DNA from: Xestospongia muta
Lineage: Eukaryota > Porifera > Demospongiae > Haplosclerida > Petrosiidae
Direction of reading: 5' to 3'
Length of the DNA stretch: 64,000 nucleotides
NCBI GenBank assembly: GCA_963693285.1
Contig: OY848928.1
Span: 3,658,501-3,722,500, forward strand
Shown in pieces: positions 20,639-33,102 of the stretch; the stretch's first letter is position 1, and each line of letters starts with the position of its first letter. The position numbers were made by a program, and so were the translations under genes. Below the pieces are notes generated by a model that worked only from the letters and a program-made list of their open reading frames with translations, was not told the DNA's origin and ran no database searches.

Positions 20639-23600
20639 ATGGTAGGTGTAGCAGGCACTTCTATTGTTCTTCTTTGCAGTCTACTATGTTCTACTGTGCC
20701 ATTAACACAGTCTCAAAAGATAGTTATTCGTTATAGTAACAGCTGGGCAGTAGAGGTTACTGGAGGGAAGGACAAAGCTGATGAAATTGCTGAGAGACAT
20801 GGCTTGATCAATTTAGGAGCTGTAAGTATGACAATGATATTTTTGCTCACACTGACCATTATTTTTATTATAGATTGGTTCATTAAATAATATGTATCAC
20901 TTTCTTCTTGATTCTGATGGTGATCATCAAGTAAAAGATCTAATTGGTGGAGAGATCCATTATCATACCAATGCTCTTAAAACAGAGAAAGAGGTAATAC
21001 ATGGATAATTACATAATAAAGAATGTCATGTTTATCATGAGCTTTAAGTAGTTCCTTACTATATTTATGTATGCTGTGTAATCATTCAGTTCATAGTGTT
21101 TTTAATAGAGGAATTACTTGGAGAAGCAATATTATTATAAACAGTTTTTTGTGACCGGCTGTTTGATAAACGAGACTAATATTCATGTCTACTAGATATA
21201 CACACACCACTGTATGTAAACAATTCTGTCTTCAGTAGAATAATTGTGCTATAAGTGAAATCCATGAAAACACATATTAAAATTTAAAAAACACTATCAT
21301 TGTTTGATTATATAGGTTGGTTATGTAAAACAGCAAACATTACATGCCTGGCAAAAGAAATATCTACAACCTACTACTAATACAGCCCCACTATGGAGTT
21401 CACAGTGGTGTCTGGTAAGTTGTATGATATGTATTGACATGTCATAATTAATAGCATTCATTAGCTCTATTAATCTGTGGGTAGTTTTATGATTGAAGTT
21501 GTTCATGATGACTTACTCCTTTACATAACAAATATATATAAATATTATCTAAAATGTCATGAATAGCAGTAGTGTTATTAGAAGTAGTGTGAATAAATAA
21601 TAGCCATGTGCTGTACTCACACTTCTTTGTAAATTATGTGGTATTATATGTACACAGCTATTGTTTTATGTTAACATATAAATTATATATCAATCATTAT
21701 AATGTAGGCTTTAGACTGTCTATATCAAACAGAGTTAAACTTCTAAGACAGTAGTAATAGTAAATTGGTATATACCTTATATTGTTAGCATATGATAACA
21801 ATTAGTTTCAATATGTAGTGGTATGATCTTTTCCTTATCTTAATTTAATGAAGCAGCCAACTAAATTTTACTTAGAGTACTATATCTTTGTTTAAAATAT
21901 GTTTAGAGAAATCTGTTCGATTCAATTAGTTAATTAGTCTTCCATTCCTGTCATGTATTGACATGTACACTGTGTAGTAATGTAATTTGATATTCAAGGA
22001 TTCTCAGACTTATGATATGTCTTCAAATAATTCAACTATTCACCATATATGGCAAATTACAATTTGTTGCTTATTTTAGAACAATACTGGTCAAACTGGA
22101 TATACTACTTTACTATTAGATATCAATGTAGAACCAGCTTGGATACAAGGATATACTGGTAATGGTATCATTGTAGGTGTGGTTGATGATGGTAAGTAAC
22201 TATATTGTATAAATTTATGGTTGTTTATATGATTGCTTTTAATCACTTTATTATATAATTATTCTATGCTTGTAAACTTATAGCATTACATATATCAATA
22301 TTGTGTACCAAACCTTCTCTATATGGTAAACTTTATAGAGGTGTCTTTAATAAAAGAATTATATAATATATTAAAGTATTTAGAGTTTGTCTAGAGATAG
22401 TAACCTGATGGAGAGGGAAATGATATAGGATATCCTTTATGTGAGGTTCTATCTAATTAGTTTAATTCCTCTTCCTTTTATAGGTGTGGAACATACTCAT
22501 AGTGACTTGGTTGATAACTATGTAAGTTGATATAGTCTCCTTATAAAGTTAACTATATACTTACACGTATTATAAGGTTGACAGCATTATAAGTTCTGTG
22601 GTATGATATTAATGGTTGCTACTTGTATTGAAGTCTCTATCTAGATTACTTATCAAAAATGACAAAGGAAATTCCATACTTCCAAATAATTGTAATATAA
22701 TATTGTTATAATTGTATGTAACCAACCATCCTGTTATATATACACTATTAAAATAGATTATTGTTTTAACTGATTCATAGTCATTTGGGATACATGTATT
22801 CTCACAACATTTATTGAAGAGTATTAACAGCGCACACTATTTTTATTACTAACTACAATGGAATTACACAGTTCGTATACTTAAACAACTCTTCTCATGT
22901 ACATAATATGTTGATTTGTTGGATGTAGAAAAATTAGTGTAATGTAAAAGTAAATGTAACACTGTTTTTACTACTAATGCACTACAGCTGCACAAACCGT
23001 AGTACATTAGTAATAAAAACAGTGTTATATTTACTTTCACATCTTATTAAGTTTATTACATGCAACCTGTATGACAATATATTAGTTAAATCAAAATATC
23101 AATTTTTACAGTGTAGGAATGTCCTATTAAAATTCCATAGTGACAACCCTCACACACAATGACATGACAAGTAATACCACTCGCACAATTCTAGCATCCA
23201 TGAAAATTAATTTATCTAAGTATAAGATGTTAAACAGAGTCTTCATTGCTTTGACAATTAACTACATGACTTTCAGTTAGTATGTTATCCTAATGAGAGC
23301 AGTGTGATACAATGTTTACTACATTTTATCACCTCATTATGTATTATATTCAATGTAAATCATCATGGGTTAGTTAGATACAATGTGATCATTATTATAA
23401 TATCCATAAGACTTGCATATCATATCAATAATTATGATGACTTGATAATATTAATGACATGAATTTACCATGTATCTTTATGTAGATATCAAGTTACAGC
23501 TATGACTATTATAGTTATGATAATAATCCTTCTCCTACTGGGTCAAACTCACATGGAACAGCTTGTGCTGGAGAGATTAGTATGGTACGTGCAAACAGTG

Positions 23601-26600
23601 TCTGTGGAGTGGGTGTGGCTTATGATGCAAAACTTGCAGGTACAGTGGGTAACATTACAGGAGATGGTTTAATATAATTATTTCTTTTACATAATTACGG
23701 AAGCCGAGGTTGGACATTCCAATTCCTATTTTCTATTTCTTCCCCGCACCTTCGTGTATTTTGAAAATTCGAATTAATAACTCAGTTGATGGTTCAATTC
23801 CATATTCCTTATACCACTCTTGGCAAATGCTCCATTTCTAGGCTTTTCTTGCTACTTAATTAAATGTGAAACATGAGTAACACGAGCTATTACTTAAAAT
23901 CAAGCATTAGCGAGACGTTTCCAGTTAGGTTGAGTTCCCTATTTTGGTTGTATATTGTAGGTCTGTCATATACGGAAACTGAGGACAAACATTCTAACTT
24001 TGTATAACCCTATTTGATTGAAATTATAAATAGAAATTGGAATGTTCGTCCTAGGCTTCCGTATGTAATTAACCTCGCTGTGCGTGGGCGCAAAGCGAGG
24101 GTACTGTAGTCTGTTTGTGTGTGTGTGTGTGTGTGTGTCTGTTACCAGAGTTGTTTTTTTTGAACTGCTATAACTTGGCAACCGAAGCATTAGCAGCTAC
24201 CAACGTTTAGCAACGAATAGAAAAGCATGTGGACTTTACAACAGTAGTGTCAAGAACATCGTCAAGGAAAACAGAACCTTAAAACTCGCAAAAGAATTTT
24301 CAGGCTGCAGAGGTCAAGTGCCGTTTCTCGAAAAGTAAAAAACTTAACGTGGAGATTTTTTAGTATATTGTAAACAATCTCAGAGGAATACGGATCAGCA
24401 AGACAGAAGGCCGTTGGTCGAAGTAATCGTTAGAAAAGTTCTGAAAAATGTTTTGTGGACTTGGAGCGAAGTAACGCATTCAGGAAACGTCTCCAAGCAC
24501 TGAAAAGACTGCTACTAATAGATAATATATCGATTTATATTTGTACCACGGGACGTTTCCAAAGAACGTTTCATCTTCAAGTTACAATAAATTTTGTATA
24601 TAAAATATTGATAGATTTTAAAGGGTCATGTAAAGACTCAGAGAAACTTTTCATCACGAAAGTAGCAATTAATCTTGCTTGGGAATTGAATGATACTATC
24701 ACTTATTCAGTTACTGCTTCACAAACATGGCAAAGCTAGAAATCAAGCAACAATTAATGAGCATATACAGAATGACAAAGCTTGCCATTTTATAACCACA
24801 CCTTCTGGAATGTTAATAAATTTTCTTGCAATAACAACATCATAGCTGGGCCTAAGCTGGCATAGAATTTATAAATAACTTTAGTGCCTTTCATTATTAC
24901 AAGTAATCTTTCTAGTCTATTTGGTGTATGTGTTTATAACTAGTAATTAACTTTATAGGAATTCGTTTGTTGGGTGGTGTAACAACTGATGCTCAAGATG
25001 CAAGTGCTGTGAGCTATCAACGAAATACTATTGATATATATAGCAATAGTTGGGGTCCAGCTGATTATGGATGTATTGTTGGTGGACCAGAAACTTTAAC
25101 ACTCACTGCTCTAGAAGAAGGAACACAATCAGTAAGATTATATTCTCTAATAATATTAGAAATTGCTGAAATCAGAAGCTACAAAGTTATACTACCCATA
25201 TAGCGTAGCCAATTCTTGTTACATTCATTTGATAATGTATAACATGAAACTCTGTTACAAAATTGCTTAATAAAATAACCTTTAAATCCTTTCTAATGCA
25301 ATTATTAGTCCATCTCTGATTGCTATCTTAGGGTCGAGGAGGGAAAGGTAACATCTTCACATGGGCAGCTGGTAATGGAGGAGGAGCTGATTATTATTAT
25401 GATACTTGTGCAGCTGATGGTTATTCTCAAAGCAGATATACCATATCAGTTGGTGCTTATTCTCAAATTGGTGCTCCTGCTAGCTATGATGAGCCATGCT
25501 CTGCTAAATTTACTGTTGCTTATGTTGAGAATACACTAAATGAAAACCTACAAGTGGTAAGTACAATGATGTATTAATATACATATTGAACATGAATTGT
25601 TTATATGTATACTCATACTATTATGTGAGTCAATAGTTATTACTTCTCTTGTCAGGCAACATTAGCTCGTTATAGTCGTTGTACTAAAACATTTAATGGC
25701 ACTAGCTCAGCAACTCCATTAGTTTCTGGAGTTGTAGCGTTGACATTGGAAGCTAAGTGAGTCCATGATATAGTCATATTACTTTATATGTGTTTTCAAT
25801 TGATTTAGTTCTGATCTAACCTGGCGAGATATCTTGTATCTTATTGTGTATACATCAAATTCTGATTCTCTATTAGTCAATACTAATGATAAGTTTACAA
25901 ATGGTGCTGGTCTAACAGTGAGTCATCACTTTGGTTTTGGAGCAATTGATGCTGAAGCCATGGTAACACGAGCCAAGCATTGGATCAGTGTACCTTCTGA
26001 AATATCACAAACTTTGACTCCATCTATAACAACTGGGTTAGTTATTTTATAATACTTTGTTGATATAAGTTTTCATTTATACATATGACAGGAATGCAAC
26101 ACTTAGTTCACCACTTATTGTCACATTCACTTACTCTGGGCAGATAACTTATCTTGAACAAATTGTAGTTACTATGACACTTCATGCCAATGGCTATCGT
26201 TATGACTTACATGAAACAGATGCAATTAATCAATTATACGAAGATAGAAACTTCTATAATAACCGTACTAAACGTGGTGATATCAATGTCACTCTCACTT
26301 CTCCTCAAGGCTCTACTTCTACTTTACTGTTCAATCGACCTTATGATATTGTCACTACAGAAGGTTATCTCAATTGGCCATTCTTAAGTGTCCTACACTG
26401 GGGTGAAAACCCTAATGGACAATGGACTATACGAGTGTACTGGAAAAACTCAAGGGGATCTGCTAGAATGAGTAATATATCTGTTTCCTTATATGGTGTG
26501 TCTGGAACACCAACTGCAGTGTCTAACATTCCATCTCAATGTGATATAGCATGTGCTCGTCCCAAAGGCTGTGCTGCTGCTGGACCTCAGTATTGTGATG

Positions 26601-26776
26601 CATGTAACAACACTCTGCTACGTAATGCCACTACTTTAGAATGCATCCAACCATTTGAATGTCAAGCACCAAACAGTATAGCTAGCAATTATTGCTATTT
26701 ACCATCAGCAGCTGGGAAGATTGCTGTTTATAATCTGTTTATTGTGTTAGCCTTAATGTTGGCACTCCTAATGTAA
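20639..26776 (+). CDS. Furin/kexin-type proprotein convertase, PC2
   Basis: Exons: 20639-20821, 20874-20993, 21316-21414, 22080-22191, 22484-22521, 23486-23639, 24959-25131, 25332-25556, 25656-25756, 25809-26036, 26092-26776; 705 residues. Domain order and catalytic Asp, His ([11 protein letters not shown]), Asn and Ser (NGTSSATPL) match PC1. It differs in having KQ instead of KR upstream of the conserved KK cleavage site. A 15-nt in-frame deletion in the P-domain variable patch removes five residues (about YLNYN in PC4 terms). Intron 5 holds a foldback element and intron 6 two repeats (23696-24063 and 24073-24892). The C-terminal hydrophobic tail ends at the stop. AATAAA follows at 26897. 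It should be functional if the introns splice normally. Confidence 0.88.
22947..23037. repeat. Foldback hairpin element in PC2 intron 5
   Basis: AAAGTAAATGTAACACTG at the left pairs with CAGTGTTATATTTACTTT at the right. Arms are about 37 nt with a few mismatches, and the spacer is short. It belongs to an insertion of about 200 nt (about 22910-23113) that is absent from the same intron of PC1, PC3, PC4 and PC5, so it arrived after the duplications. Confidence 0.7.
23696..24063. repeat. MITE with GGAAGCC...GGACATTCCAATT terminal inverted repeats (PC2 copy)
   Basis: The start reads TACGGAAGCCGAGGTTGGAC and the end is its imperfect reverse complement (AATTGGAATGTTCGTCC ... GGCTTCCGTA). Copies lie in intron 6 of PC4 (48347-48714) and PC5 (54415-54782). 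A 3'-truncated copy is in PC3 (about 39504-39720), and another remnant is in the inverted fragment (about 30120-30325). PC1 has the empty site. In PC6 the intron is only 53 nt. Confidence 0.7.
24073..24892 (+). mobile_element. Hairpin-ended non-autonomous element with (TG)n, in PC2 intron 6
   Basis: It starts with the self-complementary CCTCGCTGTGCG ... GCAAAGCGAGG, followed by a TG run (about 24113-24138), and ends in TTTAGTGCCTTTC. Compared with the uninterrupted PC4 intron (near 48715) it is an insertion with about 4 bp (ATTA) duplicated. An open frame of 94 codons, without an ATG, lies at 24455-24739. It recurs nearly intact in the reverse copies at 33674-33390 and, with a changed start, at 31048-30764. 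No transposase is visible. The family is unknown to me. Confidence 0.6.
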
Positions 26777-26896
26777 ATTAGATTTGTATATCAGTGTAGT
26801 GTATTTGTATAGCTATGTAGTATTAGAAGTGCTAACAAAATTAGTTTTTAGCTCAATACAGTAAAATGTACAAAAAAGTTAGTTAATTTTATATGC

Positions 26897-26902
26897 AATA
26901 AA
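26897..26902 (+). promoter_or_regulatory. Polyadenylation signal of PC2
   Basis: AATAAA 121 nt after the stop. PC4 has AATAAA at the same place (50733). PC1 and PC5 have AAGAAA there (17711 and 56812), and PC3 too, near its shifted stop. Confidence 0.45.
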
Positions 26903-27411
26903 TACATGTGTCTTTGAAATATTAGGCTTTTTGTAGCATTGATAAAATGTCTTAAATGGTATTTTCTTTATTAAAAACAATCTCAAGATTCTATAACATT
27001 ATTTAGATTAGAACTTGCAAACATTCACATCTATAGAATGAGTTGGAAAATGCTTGCATTACAATCATTGGAAATAATCCCTATCCCTACTTCTTTACTT
27101 CCAACTCCTATGTTCTATACAGTACATTACCCTTGTATTAAGAGTCCTCACACTAATCACAACTGCTTCATTTTACACCTCAAATCTATTCACCCTATAT
27201 CCAACTCCACTGTTCTCTAACAAACAAGATTCTCATACTTTGTTGTCAGCACTACATTAACCACCATGTATGCATCCAACCTCTACTGCTGCTTAAGTTG
27301 TATGCTTCATACACTAATAACATATGGTGTTTTAATTGTGGATTCCAAAATTAACTAACAGTTTAGGTACTGACTAGTTACTTGAGCAATTTCAGAACAA
27401 TTAGATATAAT

Positions 27412-27862
27412 AAAAAGAGGATTACTTGATGGATGGTATCATAGAAATAGTAATTTAAGAGAAGCAATAATTCACACCCTCAATAGAGTAATTGTTAAGT
27501 CTCAACTAAGATTTAAAGATAAAATTTATATTCCTTATTACAATTGGTTTGGTAATTACCAGACTATAGAAAATAAGAAAAGATTTGGTGGTGTTAGCTT
27601 TTTAGTAACCAAATCATCTTGTTAGCACTTTAATGTAGCGACCTTAAATGATAAAGCAAATGACTGTCTATAGTTACAACTAACATACCTAATATCTACA
27701 GATATAGCCCTGTTTGAATTGTGTGCATGCTACCTAGTCCCAGCTACTAATTCTAGAGGTGACCACTCTTTGGAATCTTTAATATACTTAAGCAACAAAT
27801 ACTACAATACCAGTCTTTAGACCATATTGTTATTTATGGTGATTTCAACTTCACTAAAACTA
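27412..27862 (+). mobile_element. LINE endonuclease-domain fragment (copy downstream of PC2)
   Basis: Corresponds to the copy at 42185-42640. It keeps the region encoding NWFGNYQTIENKKRFGG and the terminal YGDFN motif, but with frameshifts between them. Inactive. Confidence 0.5.
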
Positions 27863-28170
27863 ATTGGTTGATTTAGCCAATATATATATATATATATATA
27901 ATTTATTGTTATATAGGTTGCATGTACCAACATTTTATAATGGTGTTTTAAGTATTAACTTACGTATATATGTGGATTTGACTGTTTACCACATGTTAGA
28001 ACTAATAACGATGTTATTTTATCTAACAAAAAAGATACAATCATTAATATTTCTAACTTTTAGGTAAACAATCAATTCCATAGCTAAATTAACAATAAAA
28101 ACACTATCAAAGGATTTTGCTATATTCATGTTAGGTATATAACCATATATTGGTTAAATCAACCAATTAG
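27860..28170. repeat. Palindromic MITE-like element, PC2 copy
   Basis: Same ends (CTAATTGGTTGATTTA and its complement) and internal hairpins as 18662-18986, with a shorter AT run (27878-27901). Confidence 0.7.
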
Positions 28171-29100
28171 ATTTACAATGATTACAGCTAGTTGTAGGTA
28201 TGCTTTCAATGTTCTAGAGTCTTGACTTTTTATTTTACTAGTATATAAGTTACTAAGATATATGCTCAATAATTTCTTGTAGTAAAAGAATTTATTGTGA
28301 ATATACTAAAGTTTGTTCGTTTACATATTTCTAACTCATTATATTTAAAAAGTTAATTCAATCAATTAAATAAAAAGGAAAACTAAAAACAGTTTACAAA
28401 GTCTGGAGGGGTTATGATCTTCACAGGAAACATGTCAGACTCACACTTTCACAAACTAGTTAGACATAAAAGTTAAGTTTCTTTCAACCCAAAGTAACAT
28501 TTAGGTAAAGAATCAATTCCATAGCTAAATTAATAATAAAAACACTATCAAAGGATTTTGCTATATTCATGTTGGATATATAACAATATATAGGTTAAAT
28601 CAACCAATTAGATTTACAATCATTACAGCTAGTTGTAGATATGCTTTCAATGTTCTAGACTCTTGACTTTTTATCTTACTAGTATATAAGAAGTATGTGT
28701 AATCAAAATACCAACTCACAAAGATATCATTCATATATTTTCGAGAATATTTTCTAGAAGGAACTGATTTTAGTATGCTAAATTACTTAATCTTTCTAAA
28801 CAAACTATCCCACATAACTATTTAGAGGATGAGGAGGCATTTCATAACAGTGATGATATCAGTTCATTAATTTCTTATAGTAAAATAATTTATTGTGAAT
28901 ATACTTATGTTTGTTTCTTTACATATTTTTAACTCATTACATTTAAATAGTTTATTCAATCAATTATTAAAAAAAGGAAACCAAAAAACAGTTTACAAAG
29001 TCTGAAAGGGTTATGATCTTCACAGGAAAGATGTCAGACGCACACTTTGACAAACTAGAGACATTAAAATTGAGTTTCTTTCAACCCAAAAACAAGAATT
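28059..29100. repeat. Direct duplication of the MITE right arm and flanking sequence
   Basis: 28059-28490 (from GGTAAACAATCAATTCCATA to the block ending TTTCAACCCAAAG) is repeated at 28499-29095. The second copy carries an extra segment of about 190 nt that is also present near 42995-43190. Only one copy exists downstream of PC1 and PC3, so this tandem duplication is specific to the PC2 downstream region. Confidence 0.6.
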
Positions 29101-29238
29101 ATTGGTATTTCAGTAATACAATCCTATGTCATTTTGATATTCCCCTCCAGACTTTGTAAACTGTTTTTGAGTTCAGAACTAAATCAATTGAAAGCACATA
29201 TAAAGTAGTATGACTCTATGACAATATCATGGACTCAC

Positions 29239-30459
29239 TTAGCTTCCAATGTCAATGCTATAACTCCAGAAACCAATGGAGTTGCTGAGCTAGTACCATC
29301 AAATGTTTTAATACAACGACTATAACGAGCTAATGTTGCCTGACAAGAGAAGTAATCACTATTGACTCACATAATTGAATGAGTATACATATAAACAATT
29401 CATGTTCAATATGTATATTAATACATCATTTTATTTACCACTTGTAGATTTTTATTCAGTGTATTCTCAACATAGGCAACAGTAAATTTAGCAGAGCATG
29501 GCTCATCATAGCTAGCAGGAGCACCAATTTGAGAATAAGCACCAACTGATATGGTATATCTGCTTTGAGAATAACCATCAGCTGCACAAGTATCATAATA
29601 ATAATCACCTCCTCCTCCATTACCAGCTGCCCATGTAAAGATGTTACCTTTCTCTCCTCGACCCTAAGATAGTAATCAGAGGTGGACTAATAATTGCATT
29701 AAAAAGGATTTAAAGGTTTTTTATGAAGCAATTTTGTAACACAGTTACGTGTTATACATTATCAAATGGGTGTAACAAAAATTGTTTACACGTTGTCACT
29801 ATATTGGTAGTATAACTTTGTAACCTCTGATTTCACCAATCTATGGTGTTGTTAGATAATAAAAATCTTACTAATTGTGTTCCTTCTTCTAGAGCAGTGA
29901 GTGTTAATGTTTTTGTTCCACCAACAATACATCCATAATCAGCTGGACCCCAACTATTGCTATATATATCAATAGTATTTCGTTGATGGCTCACAGCACT
30001 TGCATCTTGAGCATCAGTTGTCACACCACCCAATAAACGAATTCCTATAAAGTTAATTACTAGTTATAAACACATACATCGAATAGACTGGAAAAATATA
30101 CTTGTAATAATTATATAAAAGTACTCTAAGTGACAGCTCATGTTACTTACATTTCGCATTTTATTAAGCAGCAAGAGAAGCCTAGAAATGGAGCACATGT
30201 CAAGAATGTTATAAGGAATATGGAATTGAACCATCAACTGGGTCATTAATTGGAATTTTCAAAATATGCGTGTGGGAAAGAAAATAAAAAATAGGAATTG
30301 GAATGTCTATATATCCTTGGCTTCCATAATTATATAAAGTAATAATTAAATTAAATTAAGAATTATATTAAAACATCTCTTTTAATGTTAGCCACTATAC
30401 CTGCAAGTTTTGCATCATAAGCCACACCCACTCCACAGACACTGTTTGCATGTACCATA
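29239..30459 (-). pseudogene. Inverted proprotein convertase fragment, exons 9 to 6
   Basis: Minus-strand exons are: exon 9 at 29339-29239 (with GTSSATPL, catalytic Ser), exon 8 at 29663-29439 (with oxyanion Asn in WAAGNGG), exon 7 at 30044-29872, and the 3' part of exon 6 at about 30459-30401. Splice sites and frames are intact, but the piece lacks the Asp and His regions, the prodomain and the P domain. Exon 6 is cut just after ATGGTA. Both sides are sequence normally found 3' of PC genes, in plus orientation. It is therefore an inverted insertion of part of a PC gene, not a separate functional gene. Confidence 0.8.
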
Positions 30460-30585
30460 TAATATGCAATGGGATACAAAAATAGCTACTAAGATATTAC
30501 AAGTTTGTATCCCATATATAAATAACAAGCTATATTGTATGTATAAATATATTATAGGTAGGTATGGACAAATGCTGAACAAATG

Positions 30586-31304
30586 AAAGGCACTAAAGTG
30601 CTGAACCTCGTTGTAGTTTCTAAGTTATTTATAAATTCTATGCCAGTTTAGGCCCAGCTATGATGTTGTTATTGCAAGAAAATTTATTAACATTCCAGAA
30701 GGTGTGGTTATAAAATGGCAAGCTTTGTCATTCTGTATATGCTCATTAATTGTTGCTTGATTTCTAGCTTTGCCATGTTTGTGAAGCAGTAACTGAATAA
30801 GTGATAGTATCATTCAATTCCCAAGCAAGATTAAGTGCTACTTTCGTGATGAAACGTTTCTCTGAGTCTTTACATGACCCTTTAAAATGTATCAATATTT
30901 TATATACAAAATTTATTGTAACTTGAAGATGAAACGTTCTTTGGAAACGTCCCGTAGTACAAATATAAATCGATATATTATCTATTAGTAGCAGTCTTTT
31001 CAGTGATTGAATGATACTATACTTACTCATTATCAGCTTCACAGACATGTCAATCAGAGTGCAATGTACCCAGTAAACGACAAAGCTTTTTTTCCCCTTT
31101 GATTGAAGAGAAATGCTGAGTCATCAAACAACAGTGTGTAATGTGCATCACGTGACCATCAACAATTTGAATATTAATAAATTTTTTGTAATGCTACCTA
31201 GTAACATCATAGCTGGGCGGCCTGGGCCTAAGCTGGCATAGCATTTACAAATAACTTAGAAACTGCAGCGAGGTTCGGCACTTTAGTGCCTTTCATTTAT
31301 AAAT
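30586..31304. mobile_element. Foldback arrangement of two hairpin-element ends
   Basis: The left end, GAAAGGCACTAAAGTGC then GAACCTCG, is matched in inverted orientation near 31225-31304 (CTGCAGCGAGGTTCGGCACT then TTAGTGCCTTTC). About 80 nt are inverted-repeated. The minus strand between them (31048-30764) contains the same 94-codon frame as 24455-24739. This is either a foldback transposon or two opposed copies of the hairpin-ended element. It interrupts PC-unit downstream sequence at about 30585 that resumes at 34055. Confidence 0.5.
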
Positions 31305-31483
31305 TCTATGCCAGCTTAGGCCTAGTCTCGTCCCCAGACCTACACGCAAGCTTAAAGTAGGTCTGGTCACACGGCTTGAGTTTTGTGTTCCCAGTAAGGA
31401 ATGTGGCGCGGGTGTTGGTATGCAATTAGAGGTAGTGTGAAATATGAATATCATCAAATTGAAGTGTGTGTGAAAGTGAATGC

Positions 31484-32558
31484 ATGGCTTCTCTTCGTGA
31501 AATCTGCTACTCCTGCTGCTCTGACCTAAGCAGTAAACACAAAGATCGTGTTATTATAAGAAACAAGAACGACGAATATTCTTGTCTATACTCCATAGTT
31601 GTAGATGTGCTAAGGAATGAGAAACTTGAAATGGAACCAGAGAAGACTCACCAAATAATAGACACAGTCTTTTGTAAATCTTCCTGGAGAACTCTCAATA
31701 GATATTCAAATGCACTGAAGACAACTGAGCCATTGAAGAATCGGATAAAACTTCTGTTCCTGAATGAGGTTAGTATTGATTATGATAAACAAACATGGTG
31801 TTAATCATCTGGGTCAACTTTTGAATAAGCAAGAGTAGACTCACCTCACTGTCATGCATGATAGGTATAAAAAGGTTAAAATTATGTTGCCATAATTACA
31901 ATTACCTTTTTGTAGAAAAGAGCTAGAGATGCAGAAGTCATTATTTTGCAGACTTCACCCCAAAAAATAACAGCTGACCCTCCTTTAGAATTTCATAATA
32001 CAACTCAGGTATCATCTCAGTCAATCTTTGAAGATGTAAGAGCAGACACCGCTCAATATCATGCGCCACAGGTAAAACAATATTATAAGTTATAAATAAA
32101 TGATAGGGAAGTCAATGTTACTTTTTGCTATAGAAACGAAGTAGAAATAATGAAGATGTTGCTATGGTGACTCCTCCTAAAAAGAGGACAATCCTCCTGA
32201 GGAATCGTATACACCTCTGGTAAGACACTTAGTTTTAAGTGTTGGTAAAGTCTTACAACATAGAAAGTTATTGAAAATGATGAGATTACTTGTGTACAAA
32301 CTCCTCAAAGAAAAAATCTTGATAGTCCATTCATGAAGACAGCTAAGAGAGCCCGTGATGACTTTCTAAGAGAAAAGCAACACTCGCCCCGAGTTGCTGT
32401 GAGTTTTGTGTGTGCATGCATAGACTAGTTATATTCTTATTTTACAGGTTTTAGTTGGATATCAGTCTAAGCTAAAAGTGTCAGAGCTTAGTAATTCCTT
32501 AAAAGGCTTGGAAAAAGCATCAGTCGAGGCAAACGGCTATCTATTGCTAGATGAGTAA
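31484..32558 (+). CDS. Spliced gene of unknown function inside the long-TIR element
   Basis: Five exons: 31484-31768, 31916-32071, 32134-32219, 32264-32398 and 32448-32558 (stop TAA), all with GT-AG borders. About 257 codons. The N-terminal part contains a Cys cluster (REICYSCCSDL) and charged segments. The middle and C-terminal parts are hydrophilic, with basic patches (KKR, KRARDD) that could be nuclear signals. Exon 3 is 86 nt, whereas exons 1, 2, 4 and 5 are multiples of three. The expected frame is regained if one base is missing in the A-run near 32180, so this copy probably has a 1-nt deletion. I do not recognise the protein. The ATG lies 10 nt inside the left TIR, so the TIR probably carries its promoter. 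Confidence 0.5.
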
Positions 32559-32802
32559 TGGAGAATCCCACACTAAGGGAACACATTTTTAGTCTTGTTG
32601 CCATTGAACTAAAAAAAATGAGATGAAAATGTTAACATCTGATAAGCATTCATCAATTTTACAAATGAAAACAAAAGATTCATTGGAAAGATTCACATAG
32701 GAACGTGTGTGGTTGAAGATTGAAACCCACTGTCCAGCACTCACTACTATAATGAAAGAATGTTTACCTACTATAGTCTTAAAGAAAGACATGACTGTCC
32801 CA

Positions 32803-33102
32803 TCACTCTGTGTGTGTGCTACCACTCAGCAGATATCCTAATCTCAATAATTTTTTTTTCTGATCCATCATTAATGCAACTAGTGGTGATACACATAATA
32901 CAATTGATAACCCTTTAACATTACGAATACGATCATAAACCTTTGGTAGAATGAAATAACAAAGTGACTTACCATATCTAGTTGGAAGACAACAGAAAAC
33001 ATCATTCCCAGAAATAAATGCACTAATTACTTCTTTTTGTTTCTCTTTGAGAGTAAATCCAAATTCTTTGGCAACTTCATCGACAACGTTTGCAGTAGAC
33101 AT
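32803..33102 (-). pseudogene. N-terminal fragment of a RecQ-like DNA helicase
   Basis: The minus strand from ATG at 33102 encodes 99 residues. Visible are a Q-like motif (FGFTLKEKQKEVISAF), motif I (CLPTRYGKSLCYF, with Arg where RecQ normally has Gly in TGYGKS) and motif Ia (VSPLVALMMDQ). The frame ends at 32803, before the DExH box and all later helicase motifs, and I see none of these down to 32590. It is therefore a truncated helicase. The start is 19 nt inside the right TIR, mirroring the plus-strand gene at the other end. It may be a captured or deleted version of a longer transposon protein, or of a host RecQ gene. Confidence 0.65.

Noticed and set aside
20639..20890. 83-codon frames running from PC exon 1 through intron 1 (also in PC3, PC4, PC6), ending in a hydrophobic peptide.
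   Set aside because: They are intron-1 read-through. The 52-nt intron has good GT-AG sites and exon 2 continues the prodomain. Similarity between copies is explained by recent duplication. Possible as a retained-intron product but unsupported.
23985..24190. Minus-strand frame across the TG repeat near 24130.
   Set aside because: It encodes a His-Thr run from the microsatellite and spans the junction of two repeats.
32589..32825. 78-codon minus-strand frame following the helicase fragment.
   Set aside because: It contains no DExH or later helicase motif and overlaps the helicase frame in a different phase. There is no evidence that it continues the protein.
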